Shown here piece after piece: positions 57,854-64,000 of a DNA stretch of 64,000 bases (positions are counted from its first letter, which is position 1; each line of letters begins with the position of its first letter). This DNA comes from Peribacillus sp. FSL H8-0477 (GTDB taxonomy: Bacteria > Bacillota > Bacilli > Bacillales > DSM-1321). Made by a program: the position numbers and the translations under genes. The notes beneath the pieces are model-generated. The model had not been told where the DNA came from. It searched no databases and saw nothing but the letters and a program-made list of their open reading frames with translations. The stretch is taken from assembly GCF_038002765.1 (NCBI RefSeq), contig NZ_JBBODE010000002.1, forward strand, positions 1,054,001 to 1,118,000. Reading direction: 5' to 3'.

Positions 57854-58590
57854 TGCCCCATGGGGTATTTTTGTGCTAAAAATCGTGCCCAGACGGGATT
57901 ACGGGGTATCTAGACGGGATTATGAAGGAACTGGACGGGAATAACGTGATCTCAGACGGGAATACGTGAAGACTAGACGGGATTAATGGCCGGAACAGCA
58001 GAAAAATTGATAAAATACCCCCCGGGGAAACTAATTCATCAGGTCTTCCTAAAAAGTGTATCTAAAGAAAAAGACTTAAAGATTAGCGACCCATTTTCAA
58101 ACCCGTTAAAAAAATGATGCCCCACGGGGTATTTTAGAGCTGAAAATAGTGCCCAGACGGGAATATGCTGCCACTAGACGGGAATAAATAAGATCCGGAC
58201 GGGATTATCGTGGTCTCAGACGGGAATACGTGAAGACTAGACGGGATTAAGAGCTGGAATAGCAGAAAAACAGATAAAATACCTCCCGGGGAAACTAATT
58301 CATCAGGTTTTCCTAAAAAGTGTATCTAAAGAAATAGACCAAAAGATTAGCGACCCATTTTCAAAAAACCTTTAAACAATCGTGCCCCACGGGGTATTTT
58401 GTGCTTAAATATAGCACCCAGACGGGAATACGTGAAGACCAGACGGGATTAACAGCCGGAACAGCAGAAAAATAGATAAAATCCCCCCCGGGGAAACTAA
58501 TTCATCAGATCTACCTAAAAAGTGTATCTAAAGAAATAGACCAAAAGATTAGCGACCCATTCTAAAAACCCCGAAATAATAGGCCTCAGG
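57854..58590. repeat. Three-level noncoding repeat array (21-bp units in 264-bp blocks)
   Basis: Three blocks begin with TGCCCC(A/C)NGGGGTATTTT at 57854, 58118 and 58383. Each holds tandem 21-base units beginning (A/G)GACGGGAWTA at 57891, 57912, 57933, 57954, 57975; 58155, 58176, 58197, 58218, 58239; and 58420, 58441. Spacing is exactly 21 bases throughout, giving 5, 5 and 2 units. Each array is bracketed by GGGGTATTTT and AAAATACCCC-like inverted sequences. A conserved non-repetitive segment with AAACTAATTCATCAG and GATTAGCGACCCATT follows each array. Stops occur in the frames I read, so it does not look coding. It fills the gap between the rRNA terminator and rmlB. Confidence 0.93.
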
Positions 58591-58648
58591 GCTAAATAAA
58601 CTCAAGAGTCAGCAAGTCTTCATAAAAAGTTGCAGTAACACATAAAAC

Positions 58649-58673
58649 AAGCCCTTCTAAGGAGAAGGGCTTG
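58649..58673 (-). terminator. Terminator of the rml unit
   Basis: AAGCCCTTCT and AGAAGGGCTT arms around AAGG, with an A-rich side on the plus strand serving as the T-run for minus-strand transcription. Confidence 0.85.
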
Positions 58674-58703
58674 CACAGTGAGTATCGCGGAAGGTTATAG
58701 AGT

Positions 58704-59690
58704 TTATTTATTTTCACTTAGTACGTGGTTCAGCCATTGTTTATTCTTTATATACCAGTCAATAGTTTGGTGTATTCCCGTTTCAAAGGTATATGTTGGT
58801 TTCCAGCCTAACTGTTCAAGTTTAGTTGGATCAATTGCGTAGCGTTTATCATGTCCTAGACGGTCTTCGACGTGTTCAATTAACTTCTCGGATTTTCCGA
58901 TGGTATGGATGATGGTCTTAACGACGTCTAAATTTGTTTTTTCGTTATGCCCGCCTATATTGTAGACTTCGCCATTGATTCCTTTATGAAGAATGACATC
59001 AATAGCTGTACAATGATCGTATACATGCAGCCAGTCTCGTATGTTTAGACCGTTCCCGTAAATGGGTACCTTTTTATCATTGAGAATCTTGGATATGGTT
59101 AGTGGAATTAGTTTTTCTGGAAATTGAAATGGGCCATAATTATTTGAGCATCTGGTTATATTTACTGGTAATTGGTAGGTTTCTGCATAGGCGCGAACGA
59201 GTAAATCGGAAGAGGCTTTGCTTGCACTATAAGGACTGTTTGGTTGTAATGGTGTAGTTTCAGTAAAAAAATTTGTTTTATCAAAATCTAATTCTCCATA
59301 TACTTCGTCCGTGGAGATATGAATGAATTTTGAGATTTTCGTTTGTTTTGCTGCTTGCAGTAAGTTCTGTGTACCAAGTACATTGGTTAAGATGAACTGT
59401 TCGGGATTAGCAATGGATCGGTCCACATGGCTTTCAGCAGCAAAGTGGATGACATAGTCGAACTCTTTTTCTATGAATAGGTTACTTAGTTGTTCGTTAT
59501 CTGTGATATCTATCTGTGTAAAATGATAGTTTGGAAGATTTTCGATTACTTGATGCTTCGTTAACTCGCCAGCATATGTTAATGCATCAAGATTAACTAT
59601 TTCATATTCGGGGTATTTATTTAGTATATAGTGAACGAAATTCCCACCAATAAACCCTGCACCACCAGTAATAAGGACCTTTTTTTTCAC
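58704..59690 (-). CDS. rmlB: dTDP-glucose 4,6-dehydratase (RmlB/SpsJ)
   Basis: A 328-residue extended short-chain dehydrogenase/reductase for the second step of dTDP-L-rhamnose synthesis. VLITGGAGFIGGNFVHYIL binds NAD, and VIHFAAESHVDRSIANPEQFILTNVLGT is RmlB-specific. HISTDEVYGEL carries the Thr-Asp-Glu catalytic triad, and SPYSASKASSDLLVRAYAETY carries the YxxxK. TRCSNNYGPFQFPEKLIPL and the GNGLNIRDWLHVYDHC block follow. B. subtilis SpsJ is the counterpart in the spore polysaccharide operon. It is the last gene of the rmlA-C-D-B unit and starts four bases after rmlD ends. Confidence 0.95.
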   Translation of the reverse strand: MKKKVLITGGAGFIGGNFVHYILNKYPEYEIVNLDALTYAGELTKHQVIENLPNYHFTQIDITDNEQLSNLFIEKEFDYVIHFAAESHVDRSIANPEQFILTNVLGTQNLLQAAKQTKISKFIHISTDEVYGELDFDKTNFFTETTPLQPNSPYSASKASSDLLVRAYAETYQLPVNITRCSNNYGPFQFPEKLIPLTISKILNDKKVPIYGNGLNIRDWLHVYDHCTAIDVILHKGINGEVYNIGGHNEKTNLDVVKTIIHTIGKSEKLIEHVEDRLGHDKRYAIDPTKLEQLGWKPTYTFETGIHQTIDWYIKNKQWLNHVLSENK

Positions 59691-59694
59691 TATT

Positions 59695-60549
59695 TTATTT
59701 CACCTCATCATTCAATTCCGTTAAATAACGTGCGAGTGCGTCCTTCCAATTGGGGAGGGGACTAAAGCCATTTTCTATAAGTTTTGCTTTTGATAGACGG
59801 GAATTCTTGGGACGTTTTGCTTTTGTAGGGAATTCCTCACTTGTGATGGGGTGGACTGAAACAGAGCGATTTTCTAGTTTGAATAATTCTTCTGCAAAAT
59901 CTGACCAGCTGCATACTCCAGAATTGGCAGCATGATATATTCCATATTGCTCTGTTTGAATCATATCAAGTAATAAGATAGACAAATCCCTTGTGTATGT
60001 TGGCGCACCGACTTGATCACCTACTACACGAACTATTGGTTGTGAATCGGCCAGCTTACGCATCGTTTTAATAAAGTTGTTGCCATTAATACCGAAAACC
60101 CATGAAATTCGCACAATAAAGAAGTGAGATAACGTGGTTTTAATTATTTGTTCGCCTTCATATTTTGTTTTGCCATAGTATCCGATTGGATTGGGTTGAT
60201 CTGACTCTGTAAAGGCATTAGTCCCTTTTCCATCAAATACATAATCTGTGCTAAGATAAACAAGCTTTGCTCCTGTTTCTTTTGCTGCTTCAGCTAGATA
60301 TCTTGTTCCGTTTACATTCACATCGTAACATCGTTCTTTATCGTCCTCAGCAAGATCTACAGACGTATAAGCAGCACAATGAATAATAGCGTCAGGGTTT
60401 AGTTGACGTATATAGGCTCGAACATTTTGTTCATTGGTGATATCTAAATCCTTTGATCCTGTTCCATACATCTCGAAACCTCTTTGTTTTCCTTCTCGAA
60501 CTACATCGTAACCAAGCTGCCCTGTATATCCAGTGACAACTATTTTCAT
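59695..60549 (-). CDS. rmlD: dTDP-4-dehydrorhamnose reductase (RmlD/SpsK)
   Basis: A 284-residue reductase that completes dTDP-L-rhamnose. IVVTGYTGQLGYDVVREGKQRG is the NADPH motif, and AIIHCAAYTSVDLAEDDKERCYDVNVNGT is family-specific. LVYLSTDYVFDGKGTNAFTE contains the catalytic Thr and DYVFDG signature, and IGYYGKTKYEGEQII the YxxxK. RISWVFGINGNNFIKTM and the C-terminal PKNSRLSKAKL are also typical. It overlaps rmlC by four bases. SpsK is the B. subtilis spore counterpart. Confidence 0.95.
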   Translation of the reverse strand: MKIVVTGYTGQLGYDVVREGKQRGFEMYGTGSKDLDITNEQNVRAYIRQLNPDAIIHCAAYTSVDLAEDDKERCYDVNVNGTRYLAEAAKETGAKLVYLSTDYVFDGKGTNAFTESDQPNPIGYYGKTKYEGEQIIKTTLSHFFIVRISWVFGINGNNFIKTMRKLADSQPIVRVVGDQVGAPTYTRDLSILLLDMIQTEQYGIYHAANSGVCSWSDFAEELFKLENRSVSVHPITSEEFPTKAKRPKNSRLSKAKLIENGFSPLPNWKDALARYLTELNDEVK

Positions 60550-61106
60550 TCTATTTCACCAAAATGATGTCGAGCATTTTTTAATAGTGGTGCCTCTTCA
60601 TCTTTTTTGGATAAAATTGGAGTGATGTCGCGGGGCCATTTAATATCAAGAGCAGGATCATTCCAAAGAATTCCGTAGTCATGTTCTTTTGAATAGAGTT
60701 CGTCTACTTTATATTGAACTTCTGTATCAGCAATCAACGTCATAAACCCATGAGCAAAACCTTTAGGAACCAATAATTGCTTTTTATTATCCGCACTAAG
60801 TTCTATGCCAACCCATTTAGTGTATGTTGGGCTGTCTTTACGGATGTCCACTGCTACATCAAAAATTGCACCTTTGGTACAGCGAACAAGCTTTGACTGA
60901 GCTTTTGGATTTAGTTGATAATGCAATCCACGAACGGTTCCTTTCTTTTCTGAAAAGGAATGATTGTCTTGTACGAAGTAAAGAGAGAGTCCAGCTTTTT
61001 TAAGTGTCTCATCGTTATATGTCTCCATGAACCAGCCGCGACTGTCCCCGAAAACCGAAGGAGTAAGTATGAACACTCCATCTAGTATGGTTTTGATGAT
61101 TTCCAT
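60546..61106 (-). CDS. rmlC: dTDP-4-dehydrorhamnose 3,5-epimerase (RmlC/SpsL)
   Basis: A 186-residue cupin-fold epimerase acting on dTDP-4-keto-6-deoxyglucose. GVFILTPSVFGDSRGWFMETYND, FVQDNHSFSEKKGTVRGLHYQLNPKAQSKLVRCTKGAIFDVAVDIR with the catalytic histidine, and LLVPKGFAHGFMTLIADTEVQYKVDELYSKEHDYGILWNDPAL are all typical. Length is normal. It lies 15 bases after rmlA and is coupled to rmlD. GAGGTGTC precedes the start on the minus strand. Confidence 0.95.
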   Translation of the reverse strand: MEIIKTILDGVFILTPSVFGDSRGWFMETYNDETLKKAGLSLYFVQDNHSFSEKKGTVRGLHYQLNPKAQSKLVRCTKGAIFDVAVDIRKDSPTYTKWVGIELSADNKKQLLVPKGFAHGFMTLIADTEVQYKVDELYSKEHDYGILWNDPALDIKWPRDITPILSKKDEEAPLLKNARHHFGEIE

Positions 61107-61120
61107 CTGACACCTCTTTT

Positions 61121-62002
61121 TTATTTTGTAAATGGTTTTTGATCAGCAATTCGAATTAGGTACTGTCCGTATTGATTCTTCTTTAAAGGGGCGGCTAATT
61201 CGAGTAAGTTATCTTTAGTAATATACCCCTGGTTATAAGCAATTTCTTCGATGCAGGCTATTTTCATACTTTGGATCTTTTCAATGGTCTCAATAAATTG
61301 CGAAGCTTCTAGTAAGGATTCGTGTGTTCCTGTATCTAACCAAGCAAATCCTCTTCCTAAAATTTCAACGTTCAGATTACCGCTTTTTAGATAGGCTTGA
61401 TTAATATCCGTAATCTCGAGTTCACCGCGGGGAGAGGGTACAATTTTTTTTGCAAGTTCAACCACGGAATTGTCATAAAAATAGAGACCCGTTACCGCAT
61501 AGTTTGATTTTGGGTTTAAGGGTTTTTCTTCAAGTGATATGGCTTGAGCGTTTTCATCAAACTCTACTACCCCGAATCGTTCGGGGTCATGTACATAATA
61601 ACCAAATACAGTTGCTCCCGTTTTCCTGCTGGCTGCACGTCGTAGTTTTTCTGTCAGTCCATGACCGTAAAAAACATTATCGCCTAAAACTAGTGCCACA
61701 TCGTCTTCTCCTATAAATTTCTCTCCAATCAGGAAGGCTTGTGCTAAGCCGCCTGGGTATTCCTGCTCTTCATAAGCGATTCGCAAGCCTAGATGAGACC
61801 CGTCATGGAACAGCTGTTTAAATCGTCCAATATCCTGAGGAGTAGAAATAATTAACATTTCACGGATTCCAGCCAGCATAAGAATAGATAATGGGTAATA
61901 AATCATTGGCTTATCATAGATAGGCAGCAACTGCTTGGACATTCCTTTGGTTAGGGGATATAATCTAGTCCCACTGCCTCCGGCTAAAATGATTCCTTTC
62001 AT
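61121..62002 (-). CDS. rmlA: Glucose-1-phosphate thymidylyltransferase (RmlA/SpsI)
   Basis: A 293-residue nucleotidyltransferase making dTDP-glucose. The N-terminus [45 protein letters not shown] holds the substrate loop. [15 protein letters not shown] contains the metal-binding aspartate, and [35 protein letters not shown] and [18 protein letters not shown] are further signatures. It is the first gene of the rmlA-C-D-B unit, with GGTGGTAC before the ATG. Together with the SpsA/B-like genes elsewhere in the window this supports a rhamnose-containing spore polysaccharide, though a wall polymer is also possible. Confidence 0.96.
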   Translation of the reverse strand: MKGIILAGGSGTRLYPLTKGMSKQLLPIYDKPMIYYPLSILMLAGIREMLIISTPQDIGRFKQLFHDGSHLGLRIAYEEQEYPGGLAQAFLIGEKFIGEDDVALVLGDNVFYGHGLTEKLRRAASRKTGATVFGYYVHDPERFGVVEFDENAQAISLEEKPLNPKSNYAVTGLYFYDNSVVELAKKIVPSPRGELEITDINQAYLKSGNLNVEILGRGFAWLDTGTHESLLEASQFIETIEKIQSMKIACIEEIAYNQGYITKDNLLELAAPLKKNQYGQYLIRIADQKPFTK

Positions 62003-62096
62003 AGTACCACCTCTGTTGTAGTTACTTTTACGAATGATTTTATATAATATGTTTTTTGCTTGAAAGGGTGAAGAGGCAGGAAGGTGACCCTAGACA

Positions 62097-62126
62097 AAGC
62101 TCCTCACCAAAGATGTGAGGAGCGCT
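62097..62126 (-). terminator. Terminator of the glycosyltransferase-methyltransferase gene
   Basis: GCTCCTCAC (62099-62107) and GTGAGGAGC (62115-62123) are perfect complements around CAAAGAT, with TTTG following on the minus strand. Confidence 0.75.
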
Positions 62127-62128
62127 GT

Positions 62129-63499
62129 TTATACTTTTTCTGCAACGATTAAATATTGATAGATAAAAGCATCTGTGGTGAATGAATCTGTATCTAGGCC
62201 AAAGGCTTTTCCTATAGGACCTATGCTTGCCGCAAGGAGACGGTCAGCCTCAGAATAGCCTATTGTCGTGCCGGATAATGATGTTATGATTAAATTTTCA
62301 GGAAACAATGTGCGCATTGTTTTTCGCGTGAAAAAACGTAAATGCGTTCGATCTAATAAACCTGCATCTCGATATGAGAAATCTGCTTGCAGTAATTCTT
62401 TTATAATCTCGATATTTGCAATATTTGGTAAAGAAATAACTAATTTACCACCAACATTTAATAAGTTGGATAATTCTTTTACGATCTTCCAAGGATCACG
62501 AAGATGTTCCAAAACATCTGCACATACAATGCAATCAAATTTCCCTAACTTGGATAAGTCAAATTGCTCGACATCAGCGGAATAGACGGTATCTAGATTA
62601 TGTTTGGCAAACTCTGCAACGGTTGAATCTATTTCAATTCCTATAACTTCACAATTATATTTTTCTTTTAAATTAATAGCCATTGCCCCCATTCCACAGC
62701 CTAGCTCTAGGAGCCTTTTTGTATGTGTAGGGACTAAATTAAGTACTTCTGGCCGTGGAAACATATAATAGTTTGCTTTAAAACCCCATTTTTCATAAAG
62801 TTTGGTTTGGTTTGTGTACATTAACTGATTAAAATTAATCGGACTATTTTTGAAGGTAACACTTCCATAATGATGGACAAAAGAATCTTTCGCTATATAG
62901 AGTTCATAACCTTCCCGAAGTGCGCGCAGGCATAAATCATCATCTTCGAAATTACCTATGCCAAAAGATTCATCAAATAATCCTATTGCGTCTAAAACTT
63001 CCTTTTTACATGCTAAAGCGAATCCTACTAATCTTAAGACCTTGTTCTTCTCACCTGACTTTTCTTTAACATAATCAGCAGCAAAATTCTCTAGTCCTTC
63101 TAATGTTTCTTGATTATAAGTTACTGAAATCTGTTGGTTACCGGAAACATTATTGGAAACTGGGCCCACAATCCCAATTTTTTCACTCGAATATAAGGTA
63201 TTTATCAAGGAATCCAACCATCCAGGTGTTACAACCGTATCGTTATTCAGAAAGAGGATGGTTTCGCCTGTTGCTTTTTCAACACCTTGGTTATTACCTT
63301 TAGCAAATCCTTCATTTTCTTTATTTTCGATAACTGTTATATCATTTTGCTCAGATAAATAAGCTACTGTTTTATCCTCTGATCCGTTATCAACGACAAT
63401 AATTTCATAGTCTAAATGAGTGTGATTTCTGATACTTTCGATACACTTTTTTGTGTAATCAATTTGATTGTGAGTCAATAGTATAATTGAAGTTTTCAT
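62129..63499 (-). CDS. Family 2 glycosyltransferase fused to a methyltransferase
   Basis: A 456-residue two-domain enzyme. Residues 1-250 are a GT-A glycosyltransferase: TSIILLTHNQIDYTKKCIESIRNHT, IIVVDNGSEDKT, ENEGFAKGNNQGVEKATGETILFLNNDTVVTPGWLD (the NND motif in the DxD position) and ESFGIGNFEDDDLCLRALREGYE. Residues about 255-456 are a class I SAM methyltransferase: LLELGCGMGAMAINLKEKYNCEVIGIEID, FDCIVCADVLEHLRDPWKIVKELSNLL and LVISLPNIANIEII. Methylated sugars are known in spore-surface glycans of Bacillus, so the fusion may transfer and then O-methylate a sugar such as rhamnose. That is inference from the neighbouring rml genes. It is transcribed in the same direction as rml but has its own terminator. 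Confidence 0.88.
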   Translation of the reverse strand: MKTSIILLTHNQIDYTKKCIESIRNHTHLDYEIIVVDNGSEDKTVAYLSEQNDITVIENKENEGFAKGNNQGVEKATGETILFLNNDTVVTPGWLDSLINTLYSSEKIGIVGPVSNNVSGNQQISVTYNQETLEGLENFAADYVKEKSGEKNKVLRLVGFALACKKEVLDAIGLFDESFGIGNFEDDDLCLRALREGYELYIAKDSFVHHYGSVTFKNSPINFNQLMYTNQTKLYEKWGFKANYYMFPRPEVLNLVPTHTKRLLELGCGMGAMAINLKEKYNCEVIGIEIDSTVAEFAKHNLDTVYSADVEQFDLSKLGKFDCIVCADVLEHLRDPWKIVKELSNLLNVGGKLVISLPNIANIEIIKELLQADFSYRDAGLLDRTHLRFFTRKTMRTLFPENLIITSLSGTTIGYSEADRLLAASIGPIGKAFGLDTDSFTTDAFIYQYLIVAEKV

Positions 63500-63773
63500 T
63501 ATATCCTCCTAGTTACTTGTAGATAAAATCATTTTATTTATATGAATTGTAGACGATTTGGTGCCAATTAAATGGACTTTGAAGACTGCTCCATTCACAA
63601 CAAAATTACTTCGAAAAATATGAAGAGTTTCAAGAAATTCAATATTAAGTTATTAGGAATGGTATCATCGAACAAAGAATAGGAGGGAAAGTTTAATGCC
63701 GCTTTCTTTCATTTAGGTGTTTCATATTTGAGGAAGAGTATGGTAAACTGATTTAGAAGAAATTAATTGAATA
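63500..63773. other. Intergenic region without a gene
   Basis: An AT-rich gap between the divergent glycosyltransferase gene and the riboswitch. TTCATA at 63721 and TAAACT at 63744, 17 bases apart, are a weak promoter candidate for the riboswitch transcript. I see no gene here. Confidence 0.5.
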
Positions 63774-63863
63774 ACAGGGGGGCTTGCACATGCAGGCTGA
63801 GAGTAAGCGAATAGTAGCTTTGACCCTAAAACCTGATTTGGATAATGCCAACGTAGGGAATCA
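63774..63863 (+). ncRNA. TPP riboswitch (THI element)
   Basis: All conserved segments are present in order: the 5' P1 strand near ACAGGGGGGC, GGCTGAGA, a variable hairpin, GACCC, AACCTGAT, GGATAATGCCAACGTAGGGAA. It senses thiamine pyrophosphate and in Bacillus mostly acts by transcription termination. A terminator follows at 63886. The window ends with GGAGG a few bases before a likely start codon, so the regulated gene, presumably for thiamine synthesis or uptake, lies outside. Confidence 0.95.
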
Positions 63864-63885
63864 ACTTTACATGAATGATAATGTT

Positions 63886-63923
63886 AAAGCGATATACCCT
63901 TTTGTGGTATATCGCTTTTTTGG
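63886..63923 (+). terminator. Riboswitch-controlled terminator
   Basis: AAAGCGATATACC (63886-63898) and GGTATATCGCTTT (63906-63918) are perfect complements around a 7-base loop, followed by TTTT. It is placed as the expression platform of the TPP riboswitch. Confidence 0.92.
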
Positions 63924-64000
63924 TTTTTTTTGAGGGCTTTGGATGTCTCTAATCATAATTGCTACGGCACTGGTATCAATCTAAATGGAGGTAGAAACTA

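Noticed and set aside
57891..58461. CRISPR array
   Set aside because: The conserved part is only about 11 bases, the period is 21 bases, the variable halves recur between blocks, and no cas genes are nearby.

Overview
The window looks like chromosome from a spore-forming Bacillaceae (Bacillus sensu lato). Evidence: AGGAGG-type ribosome binding sites, frequent TTG/GTG starts, CcpA cre boxes, an rRNA operon with two tandem promoters, AbrB, RocR/RocD, a PfeT-type metal ATPase, and several spore-surface genes (CotF-like, CotH, a CotG-like repeat protein, CgeB-like, sps-type polysaccharide genes). I cannot name the species.

Layout. (1) 1-6515: xylose operon, xylG (5' end outside the window), xylH, xylA, xylB and an aldose epimerase, followed by an IS3-family element (6543-8029). 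(2) 8161-16707: Old-Yellow-Enzyme reductase, UbiB-like kinase with a phasin-like partner, PfeT-type P1B-4 ATPase, a small ParB/Srx-fold protein, AbrB and a two-gene ABC exporter. (3) 16953-25697: a nine-gene unit with a CgeB-like glycosyltransferase, a complete pseudaminic acid pathway (pseB, C, F, G, H, I) and two SpsA/SpsB-like transferases, probably making a spore-surface glycan; a collagen-like protein lies convergent to it. (4) 26662-33768: RocR/RocD with a sigma-54 promoter and two RocR-type sites, a soluble GAF histidine kinase, a CotF-like protein, an unrecognised 53-residue protein, and an orphan TerD-vWA protein. (5) 33826-39054: mannitol genes mtlA (fused EIICBA), mtlR, mtlD. (6) 39281-44589: divergent CotG-like/CotH pair, a 56-residue paralogue of the 53-residue protein, an NlpC/P60 endopeptidase, a TVP38 membrane protein and a quinone oxidoreductase, with two copies of a GC-rich dispersed repeat. 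(7) 44987-50802: 2-keto-3-deoxygluconate regulon (kdgR, kduD, kdgA, kduI; divergent kdgK, kdgT). (8) 50926-52734: Nudix hydrolase, MEDS-domain protein and GNAT acetyltransferase. (9) 52755-57820: 16S-23S-5S rRNA operon without spacer tRNA. (10) 57854-58590: noncoding three-level repeat array. (11) 58704-63499: rmlA, C, D, B for dTDP-rhamnose and a glycosyltransferase-methyltransferase fusion. (12) 63774-63923: TPP riboswitch with terminator; its gene lies beyond the window.

Taken together, the xylose, mannitol and pectin/uronate catabolic genes suggest a soil or plant-associated saprophyte. The pse/sps, rml, collagen-like, CotF, CotG and CotH genes point to an elaborate glycosylated spore surface. 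The least explained items are the exact 21-bp repeats arranged 5+5+2 beside the rRNA operon, the paralogous pair of ~55-residue proteins each preceded by cre-like sites, and the Cys/Arg/Lys heptad-repeat protein opposite cotH.
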